Shown: positions 24,455 through 32,897, counted from the first letter of the stretch. The stretch: DNA of 64,000 nt from JACJVV01 sp047602755 (GCA_047602755.1 JBLKOM010000005.1:1-64000), one strand, 5' to 3'. Notes: generated by a model not told the origin, from the letters alone. Numbers and translations: made by a program.

Positions 24455-25525
24455 TTAAGCTAAGCTTATTCCAAGATCATCACTAAATAAATCTTTGGTT
24501 TCTTGTTTTCTTGATTCTTTTGCTGCAGCAGAACCAGTAATATATGGGCTATTTACACCAGTCATTATTGTCATTATTGTTATTTTTCCTTTCATGTCAT
24601 TATTTATTCTTGCTCCCCATATTACATTAGCATCTTGGTCCATTTGAGCAGTTATTAAATCTCCAACTCTTGAAACTTCGTCAAGTGTCATGTCAGGCCC
24701 ACCTTCAATATGGATTAGTGCTCCTTGTGCTCCTTCATAACTAATATCAAGTAAAGGATTTTGTAAAGCACCTTGTACAGCTTCATCAACTCTATTTGTT
24801 GTATCACTGCATCCAATGCCTATTGCTGCAACTCCTCCATTTTTCATTATTGCTTTTACATCAGCAAAATCTAAATTTACTAATGATGGTGTTGCTATTG
24901 TTTCAACAATTCCTCTAATCATAGTTGCTATTAATTCGTTTGCTACTGAGAATGCTTGTTGTATAGGTAAGTTTCCAGCAATTTCTGTAAGTTTATTATT
25001 ATCAATAACAATAACTGTATCACAGTTATTTCTTAATTGTTCAAGCCCGAATTCTGCTTTGTCGATTCTTGCTCTTTCTATTTTAAATGGCATTGTAACT
25101 GTTCCAATTACAATTGAACCCATTTCTGCAGCTATTTTTGCAACGATATGCGCGCTTCCTGTTCCAGTTCCGCCACCCATTCCTGCACAAATAAATGTCA
25201 TGTCTGTATATTTTAGTAAATCTTTAATGACATGTTGATCTTCTGTTGCTGCTTGAGTTCCTTTTTGAGGGAATCCACCACATCCTAACCCTCTGGTTAA
25301 TGTTTTACCAATAAGATGTTTTTTGTCTGCTTTAGTCATATTAAGATGTTGTTGATCGGTATTTATTGCAATGATTTCTGCACCTTTTATTCCTTTATTG
25401 TATAGCCAGTCAACCATATTGTTTCCTGCTCCACCACATCCAATTACTCTGATGTTTGCCTGTCCTACTTCAGGTGCTTTTTGTTCTTCTTGCATTTTCT
25501 GGGCTTGTTGAACGATGAAATCCAT
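24455..25525 (-). CDS. ftsZ: Cell division GTPase FtsZ
   Basis: About 356 residues with the tubulin/FtsZ nucleotide site: IRVIGCGGAGNNMVDWL, CAGMGGGTGTGSAHIVA (the GGGTGTG T4 loop), NKLTEIAGNLPIQQAFSVAN, and the T7 region with NLDFADVKAIMKNGGVA. It forms the cytokinetic ring, with SepF (52040-52459) the likely membrane tether. A short C-terminal tail (FSDDLGISLA) may be the SepF-binding peptide. ATG 25525 is preferred: it has AGAGGT upstream and matches the usual N-terminus, while a longer ORF begins at 25570. The leader is about 100 nt and contains a perfect palindrome. FtsZ1 or FtsZ2 membership was not resolved. Confidence 0.95.
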   Translation of the reverse strand: MDFIVQQAQKMQEEQKAPEVGQANIRVIGCGGAGNNMVDWLYNKGIKGAEIIAINTDQQHLNMTKADKKHLIGKTLTRGLGCGGFPQKGTQAATEDQHVIKDLLKYTDMTFICAGMGGGTGTGSAHIVAKIAAEMGSIVIGTVTMPFKIERARIDKAEFGLEQLRNNCDTVIVIDNNKLTEIAGNLPIQQAFSVANELIATMIRGIVETIATPSLVNLDFADVKAIMKNGGVAAIGIGCSDTTNRVDEAVQGALQNPLLDISYEGAQGALIHIEGGPDMTLDEVSRVGDLITAQMDQDANVIWGARINNDMKGKITIMTIMTGVNSPYITGSAAAKESRKQETKDLFSDDLGISLA

Positions 25526-25624
25526 TTTCTTTACCTCTTTTTTTGATAATGATATTGGGAAAATAGCCAAGTTTGGGGGTGTTTTTGGCGAGATATATAG
25601 AATATCAGACTATTTTCACCAATT

Positions 25625-25644
25625 AGTATACTATAATGTATACT
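25625..25644. promoter_or_regulatory. Perfect palindrome in the ftsZ promoter, candidate operator
   Basis: AGTATAC (25625-25631) and GTATACT (25638-25644) form a perfect 7-bp inverted repeat with a 6-nt spacer. On the minus strand it lies directly downstream of a TATA-like TTTATATATAAG (25643-25654), between the box and the predicted start near 25623. A dimeric regulator bound here would interfere with initiation. Confidence 0.4.
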
Positions 25645-25708
25645 TATATATAAATGTTACGCTGTTAGAAGTACATTTAGATTTAGAATTTTTATTTTCT
25701 GATTTTTT

Positions 25709-26452
25709 CTAGTTAAAAAGTAAAATAAACCCAAGAATTACGCAATAACTCCAATATTTGTAAAAAAGACCTTTCTTTATGTTTTTGACAAGAATACTTA
25801 ATGCATAGTAACCAAATATTATAGTAACAATAAATCCAATAAACATTGGTAGATTCATATTAAATGGACTTGTTATTAATTTGTAGAAAACTGCACCTGA
25901 TATTGCAGGAAGTGAAAGCATCATGGGGAACATTACAACTTCTTTATGATTTAATCCAGTAAAATGTGCTGATGATACTGTTATTCCTGATCTTGAAATT
26001 CCAGGTATTAACGCAAACATTTGCATTATACCAATCCCAATACCTTTTTTTATGTTTAAATCTTTATTAAGTTTGAAATATTTTGTTGACAATAAAATTA
26101 AACCATTAATGATTAATGCAATCCCAATTATTGGAAAATCTGTGAACATTCTTTCAATGATGTCATGAAAAAAATATCCTACAATAAATATTGGGATTGA
26201 TGCTAGAATAATTATATATGCTTTTTTTGTAAGTTTTTTTTGTTCAGTGTCGATGTAGTAAGAAATAATATCTTTTCTAAAATAAAGCAAGAAGCTTATT
26301 ACTGTTGCTAAATGTAGAACTGCTATATACCATAAATCAATATTTACATCTAAGATACGTGCTGCAATTGCAATATGTGCAGAACTACTCACAGGAAGCC
26401 ATTCTGTTATACTTTGCACAATACCTATAATTATTGCGTTAATGTAATCCAT
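25709..26452 (-). CDS. uppP: Undecaprenyl/polyprenyl-diphosphatase (BacA/UppP family)
   Basis: 247 residues, about eight membrane helices, with both family motifs: QSITEWLPVSSSAH near the N-terminus and ALIPGISRSGITVSSAHF near residue 145. The enzyme removes a phosphate from C55-type isoprenyl diphosphate to recycle the lipid carrier; in archaea the substrate is probably dolichyl-type. ATG 26452 begins MDYINAIIIG. It lies upstream of ftsZ on the same strand, separated by the ftsZ leader. Confidence 0.92.
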   Translation of the reverse strand: MDYINAIIIGIVQSITEWLPVSSSAHIAIAARILDVNIDLWYIAVLHLATVISFLLYFRKDIISYYIDTEQKKLTKKAYIIILASIPIFIVGYFFHDIIERMFTDFPIIGIALIINGLILLSTKYFKLNKDLNIKKGIGIGIMQMFALIPGISRSGITVSSAHFTGLNHKEVVMFPMMLSLPAISGAVFYKLITSPFNMNLPMFIGFIVTIIFGYYALSILVKNIKKGLFYKYWSYCVILGFILLFN

Positions 26453-26556
26453 AAATTGATTTATTTATGTTTGATATTTAAAATTATCTGTTTATTTATT
26501 ATGTTTTTTTTCTATCGAATGTAAAATTATATAAAATTCAGTATTAATTTAATTTT

Positions 26557-27027
26557 ATGGAAAATGATAAATGTATTTTTTGTAAGATTGTAAAGGGTGA
26601 ATTACCATCTCATAAGATATGGGAGGATGATAAACATTTAGCTTTTTTATCGATATTCCCAAATACAGATGGGTTTACTGTCGTAATTCCAAAAGAGCAT
26701 TACTCAAGTTATGCGTTTGATTTACCTGATGATATTTTATCAAATTTAGTTTTAGCATCAAAAAAAGTGGGTAAAATATTGGATGCTTTTTTTGATGATG
26801 TTGGTCGAACAGGAATGATTTTTGAAGGATTTGGAGTAGATCATGTACATGCAAAATTATTTCCAATGCATAGTACGAATATTTCTGAATGGAAAGAGTT
26901 TAAATCAGATGTTAATAAATTTTTTACAAAATATGAAGGTTATATTTCATCCCATGATTTTATTCGTGCAGATGATAATAAATTATCAGCAATGGCTAAA
27001 AAAATAAGAAATTCTTACACTAGTTAA
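26557..27027 (+). CDS. HIT-family nucleotide hydrolase/transferase with variant triad
   Basis: 156 residues: CIFCKIVKGELPSHKIWEDD at the N-terminus, FPNTDGFTVVIPKEHYSSYA, and VDHVHAKLFPMH. HIT proteins use H-x-H-x-H with the middle His as nucleophile; here the third His is Lys (HVHAK), a variant found in a subset of prokaryotic HIT proteins. The substrate may be an AMP-linked or dinucleoside compound. The stop abuts the convergent wHTH gene with no gap. Confidence 0.85.
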   Translation: MENDKCIFCKIVKGELPSHKIWEDDKHLAFLSIFPNTDGFTVVIPKEHYSSYAFDLPDDILSNLVLASKKVGKILDAFFDDVGRTGMIFEGFGVDHVHAKLFPMHSTNISEWKEFKSDVNKFFTKYEGYISSHDFIRADDNKLSAMAKKIRNSYTS

Positions 27028-27432
27028 TTATAATCCTAATTGTTCATCAATTTCTGTTGCAATAGCTTTTAAGTCTTCCATTGTTCGTTCTATATCTTTT
27101 TCAACTTCATTAAGTAATTCTTTAAGATTACTAACGCGAAGATAATATTTATTTTTATCAACAATTACTAATCCTGATTCTATTAGTTTATTTAGATGAT
27201 GTACTACTGTCCCCCTTGTTAGTCCAATTCTTAATGCAAGCTCATCACTTGAAAGAATTTCATTTTTTTTTGAACTCTTTATTAGTTCTATAAATAATCT
27301 AAAGCAACTATTTTCTTTGTCACGAAGATTAAACAATCCTAATGAATTTGCTAAATATTGCAATTTTTGATTTATGCTTGGTTTAGCAGGTTTACGAGAT
27401 TGAATTATTGTTATTTTTCTGTAACTGAACAT
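27028..27432 (-). CDS. ArsR/MarR-like winged-helix regulator
   Basis: 134 residues. The central wHTH spans about 50-100 (RLFIELIKSSKKNEILSSDE, LALRIGLTRGTVVHHLNKLI, SGLVIVDKNKYYLR), followed by a C-terminal helix likely to dimerise (VEKDIERTMEDLKAIATEI). The recognition helix GLTRGTVVHHLNKL is typical of archaeal ArsR-like proteins. No metal-binding Cys is visible. A large inverted repeat at 27493-27538 lies about 60 bp upstream of its start and may be its operator. Confidence 0.78.
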   Translation of the reverse strand: MFSYRKITIIQSRKPAKPSINQKLQYLANSLGLFNLRDKENSCFRLFIELIKSSKKNEILSSDELALRIGLTRGTVVHHLNKLIESGLVIVDKNKYYLRVSNLKELLNEVEKDIERTMEDLKAIATEIDEQLGL

Positions 27433-27492
27433 TTTATTATGTATATTTATTAGGTTGTTAATAAATGTTGCTGTTGATTTAAGGTCAACAGG

Positions 27493-27538
27493 AGTTGAGC
27501 TTAAATTAGAAACTCTGTTACGTGATTTAAGCTGAACT
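27493..27538. repeat. 14-bp interrupted inverted repeat upstream of the wHTH gene
   Basis: AGTTGAGCTTAAAT (27493-27506) and ATTTAAGCTGAACT (27525-27538) pair over 14 positions with one mismatch and an 18-nt loop. It lies between two divergently placed genes, so it may be an operator or part of a folded transcript. Confidence 0.4.
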
Positions 27539-27601
27539 ATGTTTTTTGTTTAGTAGGGTGATTATTTGATTTAGATAATCAGTTATTTTTTGTTATTGAA
27601 G

Positions 27602-27765
27602 ATCTCACTCGTTGAAGTGAGATGCACAAACGAAGTTTGGCATGCCAAAAACATTGTTTTTGAGCATTTGATGTGGGATGTTGAATACCCCACTCTTTAG
27701 AGTGAGATTTTCAATTTTAAAATTTATCTCGATTAGCGAATCCGTAATACCCAACCTTCAGGTTG
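27602..27765. repeat. Cluster of short perfect hairpins, possible IS200/IS605-type remnant or structured RNA
   Basis: Within the 357-bp gap 27433-27789: ATCTCACT/AGTGAGAT (27602-27609 with 27616-27623, 6-nt loop); TTGGCATGCCAA (27637-27648); CACTCT/AGAGTG (27691-27696 with 27699-27704); CAACCT/AGGTTG (27752-27757 with 27760-27765). The octamer AGTGAGAT recurs at 27701-27708, so the first and third hairpins are related. Such paired subterminal hairpins occur at IS200/IS605 ends and in their guide RNAs, but no tnpA or tnpB frame is present. It ends 24 bp before ATG 27790, so a structured 5' leader is also possible. Confidence 0.45.
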
Positions 27766-27789
27766 TGGATAGGATGAGCAATCAAAGGC

Positions 27790-28722
27790 ATGAATTTTAA
27801 TTATTTTAGTTTTAGCAATATATATAAAACAAATAAGAATCTCATTGATATGCAATATCGTAAAAATTTAGATGCAATATTAACTGAATTAAATCCGAGA
27901 GAGGATTATTCTAGAATTGATGTTTCTATTCAAAATCTTTCATGTAATGAAAATATTAGGGGAGGTTTATTAAATTTAGGGGGTCATTTTGTTTATGGTG
28001 TTGTTAGATCTCTTTCAAGAGGTTTTGTTTTTGGTTCAGTTTTAGGTGTTGGTATTAATTATTTTTCTGGGAATGAGTGGAATCATAATTTAATAAATTA
28101 TGCAAATGTTGGTGTATTTCTTGATATTATGCAGTTTGTTTTGAGAGCACCAGGTAGAAGTAAGGGATTAAGAAAGCAGAAAGAATCTATTGATCGAAAG
28201 CTTAATTTTGAAACTGATCAGCTTGCAGATGATATTAAACTTGAAGCTATAAATGCTAAAGATAAAGATAAATATGATCCTTTGTTAAGATATATTACGT
28301 ATCATGCTATGACTAGTGTTACACGTGATAGGGATTTCTCAATTGATGACTTAATTTCAGGGGTTAATTTAGATGATGCAGAAATTAAAATAATTACTGA
28401 GTATGCTAGCAAGGTGTATAATGATTTTATTACTTTTAAAGAAATTAATAATGAATGTACTGCAAAAGAAAGAAAAGTTTATAGAGTATTAGAGCCTTTA
28501 TTAAGTATCACAGGTGCTTTTTCTTTTGCATATTTATCAGCAAGTATATTTAAAGCATTTCCTATTAGTTTTGTATTTGCTTATGTTGGAGTAGTCATAG
28601 GATCTATAATTTCTAATCCTATTACAAAAGTTATTTCAGGAACAGTTGGTAAAAGAAATTATTTTAATCTTGAGAATAATTATGATGTTGCTTTAAATAA
28701 ATTATATGATTTACATAAATAG
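27790..28722 (+). CDS. Membrane protein of unknown function
   Basis: 310 residues. A charged N-terminus precedes a hydrophobic region (about 60-125, FVYGVVRSLSRGFVFGSVLG, then VGVFLDIMQFVLRA), a long charged middle (about 130-240), and a second pair of membrane segments (about 240-280, AFSFAYLSASIFKAFPISFV and GVVIGSIIS). About four helices in total. There are no catalytic motifs or recognisable family. Met 21 (MQYRKNLDA) is an alternative start. It sits directly after the hairpin cluster. Confidence 0.6.
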   Translation: MNFNYFSFSNIYKTNKNLIDMQYRKNLDAILTELNPREDYSRIDVSIQNLSCNENIRGGLLNLGGHFVYGVVRSLSRGFVFGSVLGVGINYFSGNEWNHNLINYANVGVFLDIMQFVLRAPGRSKGLRKQKESIDRKLNFETDQLADDIKLEAINAKDKDKYDPLLRYITYHAMTSVTRDRDFSIDDLISGVNLDDAEIKIITEYASKVYNDFITFKEINNECTAKERKVYRVLEPLLSITGAFSFAYLSASIFKAFPISFVFAYVGVVIGSIISNPITKVISGTVGKRNYFNLENNYDVALNKLYDLHK

Positions 28723-28762
28723 ATTAAAAGTTGTTAAAAAAGAGAGAAAATTAAAATTATTT

Positions 28763-30013
28763 TTATTTTGTTGTTAGTCTAATTATTTTGCCAGGGTTTC
28801 CATCAACTAAAACATATATTTCATCGTTGGGAGATTGTTTTACATCTCTTATTCTCCATCCTCTATTAGCTAACAATGGCTCATGTTCAACTAATCCATC
28901 TTCAAAAACTTCAAATCTGCCTAGATACTGTCCTGCAAGATTACCAACAAATAAATTTCCATTCCAATCATTAAATTTATCACCATAATAAAATGTCATT
29001 CCTGCCGGTGGGAAACCTCCACTCCCACATTCCCAATAATGTACTGGATTAATTATTTCTGGGTTTTCATGAGGAGGATCTGCTACAAGTCTATTTGTTC
29101 CATAATGACAACCATAATGAGTTATAGGCCAACCATAATTACCTCCTGCTTCAAGGATACTTATTGAATCTCCATCTCTTTCACCATGTTCACTTATCCA
29201 GATTTCATTTGTTTGTTTATTTAATGCAATACCTTGTATATTTCTGTGTCCATATGTGTATATTGAATCTAATATATTTTCATCATCAATAAAGGGATTA
29301 TTTTTTGGAATGCTTCCGTTCTTGTATAATCTAATCACTTTGCCAAGAGAGTTAAATGTATTTTGTGATACATGCTCAAGTCCAAAATTTTTTTGTCCTC
29401 TATCACCTGTTGTAAAAAATAAATATTCATCAATTAATAATATTCGAGAGCCAAAATGTGCTCCTCCATTCATGAATGGTTCAGCAATATACAATATTTT
29501 AAAATCTTTAATTTTATAATTTCCAAGATCTAATATTCCTTTTCCGATATGTGTAGCAAATCCATTTCCATTACCTTTACTGTAAGTTAGATATATTTCA
29601 TTATCATTAATAACTACATCTAATAATCCTCCTTGTCCAATTACATCTAATTCTGGGACTCCAGTTATAGATTTTGTTTCATTTGTATCTAAGTCTAATA
29701 AAACTATGCTCCCTACTTTTTCTGTGATAATTATTTTATTATTGCTTATAAAATCCATCCCCCATGGTGATTTTAAATCTTCTCTTATTATTTCTACTAT
29801 TAATTCTTTTTTCTCTTCTGTTTCTTGTTGAATAATTATATTAGTATTATTATTATCATAGCTATCATCATCATTAATTATATTTGTTATGTCATTGTAA
29901 TCTTCATAACTCTCACTAGATGTGTCGATACTGCATCCTGTGATTAATAATCCAAGAGAAACAATTAGTGTAAATAAAATAATATTTGATTTTAAAAAGA
30001 TATTATTTTGCAT
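28763..30013 (-). CDS. Secreted PQQ-type sugar dehydrogenase (GSDH family) lipoprotein
   Basis: 416 residues. A lipoprotein signal (LGLLITGCS, Cys about 27) and acidic Asp/Asn spacer precede a six-bladed beta-propeller: LKSPWGMDFISNNKIIITEK, GQGGLLDVVI, YGHRNIQGIALNKQTNEIWI, SEHGERDGDSISILEAGGNY, FPPAGMTFYYGDKF and SPNDEIYVLVD. This matches glucose/sorbosone dehydrogenases and aldose dehydrogenases that oxidise sugars with PQQ outside the cell. PQQ biosynthesis genes are not in the window, so cofactor supply or activity is uncertain. Confidence 0.88.
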   Translation of the reverse strand: MQNNIFLKSNIILFTLIVSLGLLITGCSIDTSSESYEDYNDITNIINDDDSYDNNNTNIIIQQETEEKKELIVEIIREDLKSPWGMDFISNNKIIITEKVGSIVLLDLDTNETKSITGVPELDVIGQGGLLDVVINDNEIYLTYSKGNGNGFATHIGKGILDLGNYKIKDFKILYIAEPFMNGGAHFGSRILLIDEYLFFTTGDRGQKNFGLEHVSQNTFNSLGKVIRLYKNGSIPKNNPFIDDENILDSIYTYGHRNIQGIALNKQTNEIWISEHGERDGDSISILEAGGNYGWPITHYGCHYGTNRLVADPPHENPEIINPVHYWECGSGGFPPAGMTFYYGDKFNDWNGNLFVGNLAGQYLGRFEVFEDGLVEHEPLLANRGWRIRDVKQSPNDEIYVLVDGNPGKIIRLTTK

Positions 30014-30099
30014 AAATTTCTTTACATATTATAACTTATAAAAGTTATTAAAGATGAATTAATATTATAAAAAGAATATTGAATTCTTAGATTTAAGTT

Positions 30100-30444
30100 T
30101 TAATATGCAGTCTCATCTGGTGTAAAATCTTCTTCTTTTGGGTTTTCTTGTGCTTCTTTCTTAGCTTGTTTCATTTTTTCAACACTATTTTTAAAAGCTT
30201 CAATCTGTTTCTCTGAAAGTTCTCCCCATTTAATTGCATTTATTTTTATATCTCTAAGAAATGCATTTTCTTTAAAGAATTCTTCAGGAATATCCATTAA
30301 CTTTTTTAGTTTAGGATCTTTTATTGGTTTATCTAATTCTGCCTTCTCACAATCATAGCAGATAGGAAATTTATTTCTATAATTTGTTTTTACCCAATTT
30401 TTTTTACATTTCCAGCATTTTTGCTTGTATAATGGTACTGCCAT
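30100..30444 (-). CDS. Zinc-ribbon protein, unknown
   Basis: 114 residues. The N-terminal 35 residues contain two CxxC knuckles (QKCWKCKKNW, PICYDCEKAEL) that can bind one zinc; a charged helical tail rich in Lys/Glu follows (AFKNSVEKMKQAKKEAQENP). It probably binds RNA, DNA or protein. It is 20 bp downstream of the PEP-synthase-like gene and likely the last gene of that operon. Confidence 0.65.
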   Translation of the reverse strand: MAVPLYKQKCWKCKKNWVKTNYRNKFPICYDCEKAELDKPIKDPKLKKLMDIPEEFFKENAFLRDIKINAIKWGELSEKQIEAFKNSVEKMKQAKKEAQENPKEEDFTPDETAY

Positions 30445-30464
30445 ATTGTTTTATCTCTTCGTTC

Positions 30465-31859
30465 TTATTTAAATCTTTTCCTTGCGTTATTCTTTTGTAT
30501 TATTAATGGTATTTTATTTTCTCTTGCGAGTATTGAGACATGTGACATGTTTGAACCACCTTCACATATTATTCCTTTTAGCTTTTTAATATTTTTTCCA
30601 ATGGAAGGATATAATTGTGGGCAAACTATAACATGATTTTCTTTAATTACATCTTTGCTAGAATTTATTATTTGGTATGGTCCATCAGGCATATTTTTAA
30701 CAATTGTAATTCCTTTTTCTTGTTGAAATGGATTTGTTATCCAGATTTTTTTATTTGTATCTAATTTTAAGATTGGGTTTAATTTTTTTTTTGTTTTTAT
30801 AGTGTATATGTATTCTTTTTTATTTTTAGTGTTATTTTCTTTAGTATTTTTTAATAACTTCTCAATGTGTACTCTATATTTTTCACGTATATTTATAATC
30901 TCTTTATTATTTAACAATTGTTGAATTGTTGATAGTATTATACTATTAAATATAGAATCAGAAATATTTCTTGGCAAGTTATTAATAATATTATTTTTAT
31001 TTTTATTCCAATAAATTGCTATTCTTACAATACTAGTTAATGTTAATTTTGTTTGTTTTATTACTTCTTGATCTATAAAATATTGTTTTTGTGTTTCTAA
31101 AAAGCATCTGTCTGATAATTTAATATTTCTTTTTGAGAATTTTTTGTGAAATTTAATCAGCTCATTAATATAATATCGAATTAATAAGTTAGAATACTGT
31201 TTTCTTTCAGGTAAAACTTTACAAAAATCATCTTCGATCCAATTTCTGCCAAGATCTTGTAAGATCTCAAGTATTTTTAATTCTTTATCAATCTTAAATT
31301 TTTTAGTTATAGGTCTTACTTGTACAAATTTAGGTTCTTTTATGTCTATAAATTCAACGTCACAACTTCCAAATAGGTTGTATATTCTCCTTAATTCTTG
31401 TACTAACTTTCTAAATTTTTTATGATTTATTTTTTTATTTTTTGATGTTATTATTTTTGTAAATGGAATTATTTTTCCAGATGTTACTCCTTCAAAAATT
31501 GCAGAATATTCTATAAATATATAATTTTCTGAGAAACAAAACGCTACTCCATTTATTCCTTTTACATATTCTTGTACGATTATTTTACAATTAGTATCTT
31601 TTTCCAATATTTTAGATACTGCATTTTTTACTTGGCTTGATTTAATTGGTCCTATTGTTTTTGATAATCCTGCATTTGAAATATTTTCTTGATCTTCACT
31701 ATAACTAGAGCTTCTAACCATATATAGTTTAGCTTTATCTAATTTAGGAATTTTCTCATTTTTTTTTATTACTTGGAAAAATGGAACTTTAACTATTTTT
31801 TTTAGTTTTATTAATCTTTCTGCTTTGGATATTTGATTAATTTGTATTTTTTTTTGCAT
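30465..31859 (-). CDS. PEP synthase/pyruvate-phosphate dikinase-like phosphotransferase, compact
   Basis: 464 residues. An ATP-grasp part carries VRSSSYSEDQENISNAGLSK (about 49-68) and CKIIVQEYVKGINGVAFCFS; the C-terminus has the phosphohistidine swivelling domain (IICEGGSNMSHVSILAREN, with the catalytic His in SHVSI). The PEP/pyruvate TIM barrel of full-length enzymes is absent and the centre is a Lys-rich helical region. The layout resembles stand-alone phosphotransferases such as rifampin phosphotransferase, so it may phosphorylate a small molecule using ATP. The acceptor is unknown. Confidence 0.72.
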   Translation of the reverse strand: MQKKIQINQISKAERLIKLKKIVKVPFFQVIKKNEKIPKLDKAKLYMVRSSSYSEDQENISNAGLSKTIGPIKSSQVKNAVSKILEKDTNCKIIVQEYVKGINGVAFCFSENYIFIEYSAIFEGVTSGKIIPFTKIITSKNKKINHKKFRKLVQELRRIYNLFGSCDVEFIDIKEPKFVQVRPITKKFKIDKELKILEILQDLGRNWIEDDFCKVLPERKQYSNLLIRYYINELIKFHKKFSKRNIKLSDRCFLETQKQYFIDQEVIKQTKLTLTSIVRIAIYWNKNKNNIINNLPRNISDSIFNSIILSTIQQLLNNKEIINIREKYRVHIEKLLKNTKENNTKNKKEYIYTIKTKKKLNPILKLDTNKKIWITNPFQQEKGITIVKNMPDGPYQIINSSKDVIKENHVIVCPQLYPSIGKNIKKLKGIICEGGSNMSHVSILARENKIPLIIQKNNARKRFK

Positions 31860-31860
31860 T

Positions 31861-32136
31861 TTATAATAACCAAATTATTAAGAATATTATTAATAGTATT
31901 ATTCCAATAATTAGGAATATTGTTTTATATTTTGTAAATTTTGCCATCATAAAAAAGAATGCACCACTCATTAATATCGCTATTTGTGCGATTATTGGTC
32001 CAATGAAAGGTATTATTGATGACGCAGGGATAGCATATACATTTTTTAAATTAATTAATAAAATAACCATTATTATAGTTTCTATTTTATGTAATGATTT
32101 TATTTTATTTTTTGTATAATAAATGCCTTTATTCAT
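31861..32136 (-). CDS. Small membrane protein, unknown
   Basis: 91 residues. A first hydrophobic segment at about 18-37 could be a signal sequence (IMVILLINLKNVYA), followed by two helices (about 41-62 and 71-91, IAILMSGAFFFMMAKF and LIIGIILLIIFLIIWLL). The pattern resembles small holin-like or TrbC/VirB2-like pilin proteins, but no signature decides this. It overlaps the rhodanese gene by 4 nt (ATGA) and ends 1 nt before the PEP-synthase-like gene, so the genes are coupled. Confidence 0.55.
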   Translation of the reverse strand: MNKGIYYTKNKIKSLHKIETIIMVILLINLKNVYAIPASSIIPFIGPIIAQIAILMSGAFFFMMAKFTKYKTIFLIIGIILLIIFLIIWLL

Positions 32137-32897
32137 TTTAAAATATAACCTTCAAATTCTCCATTTTGTTTGTTAAGTCTTGCTCCAAATATTTGTGCAT
32201 AAAAACATGTAGCAGCATCTATACATGTAGCATGACACTTGCTGTCGTTTGCAATTGTAAGTATTTTTTCCCACTCTTTTTTTGTAAGATATGCAGCAGG
32301 ATAATCTACATAGTATTTATCATTCTCTGTTTTTATTCCTGTTTTAATATATGTAAACTCTACAATGCATTTACTTTTAGCTCTTTTAATAGCAATATCT
32401 TGAATGTTATATGTAGCTGATTTATTATAAATTATTAACCTGGTTTGTTCTGCAAAATGATTTATTCCACCCATAATTGCTTTTACAGAAATATTTAATT
32501 CGTTTAGATATGAGGCTGCATTCCCAGACCTTCCATCTCCTTGTTCTGTGAACCTATTTGAATAGCAATATAACACAAATGTTTTGTTAGGGTAATTTTC
32601 ATTTAGATATTGAATTACTTCTGGATTTCTTAATAACTCTCCATGTGGTATATTTAAAGAATTTTTTAGGTGAAATGATTGATGTTCTTCTGGCTCTCTT
32701 ACATCTATAATAATATAGTCTTGGTTATTTATTGCTTCTTGAAAAGTTATTGTATCATATGTTAGATTTTCAGGAATAAGTATTATTCTGTTTATAGAAT
32801 CATATGTTTTTTTGGCGTTGTATAAATTTATGATTTGTATTATTAATAAAATTATAATTATTCCTATTAAAAAATTAATAACTTTATTTATTTTCAT
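32133..32897 (-). CDS. Membrane-anchored rhodanese-domain protein
   Basis: 254 residues: an N-terminal membrane helix (about 6-24), a rhodanese domain (about 52-150; YIIIDVREPEEHQSFHLKNS, then FVLYCYSNRF, a short insertion and DGRSGNAASYL, then IMGGINHF), and a C-terminal Cys-containing domain (about 170-254, SKCHATCIDAATCFYAQIFG). The active-site loop is CYSNRFTEQGDGRSG instead of the usual six-residue CxxGxR loop. The expected role is transfer of a sulfane sulfur or redox sensing outside the cell. It heads the operon of four genes ending at 30100. Confidence 0.75.
   Translation of the reverse strand: MKINKVINFLIGIIIILLIIQIINLYNAKKTYDSINRIILIPENLTYDTITFQEAINNQDYIIIDVREPEEHQSFHLKNSLNIPHGELLRNPEVIQYLNENYPNKTFVLYCYSNRFTEQGDGRSGNAASYLNELNISVKAIMGGINHFAEQTRLIIYNKSATYNIQDIAIKRAKSKCIVEFTYIKTGIKTENDKYYVDYPAAYLTKKEWEKILTIANDSKCHATCIDAATCFYAQIFGARLNKQNGEFEGYILK

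Noticed and set aside
24816..25238. 140-codon frame antisense to ftsZ
   Set aside because: Shadow of the highly conserved ftsZ sequence; repetitive Ile/Ser/Pro/Ala composition and no start signal.
27602..27780. An intact insertion sequence
   Set aside because: No transposase (tnpA, tnpB or DDE) frame was found in either direction and no clear terminal inverted repeats or target duplications are visible; only a hairpin cluster is supported.
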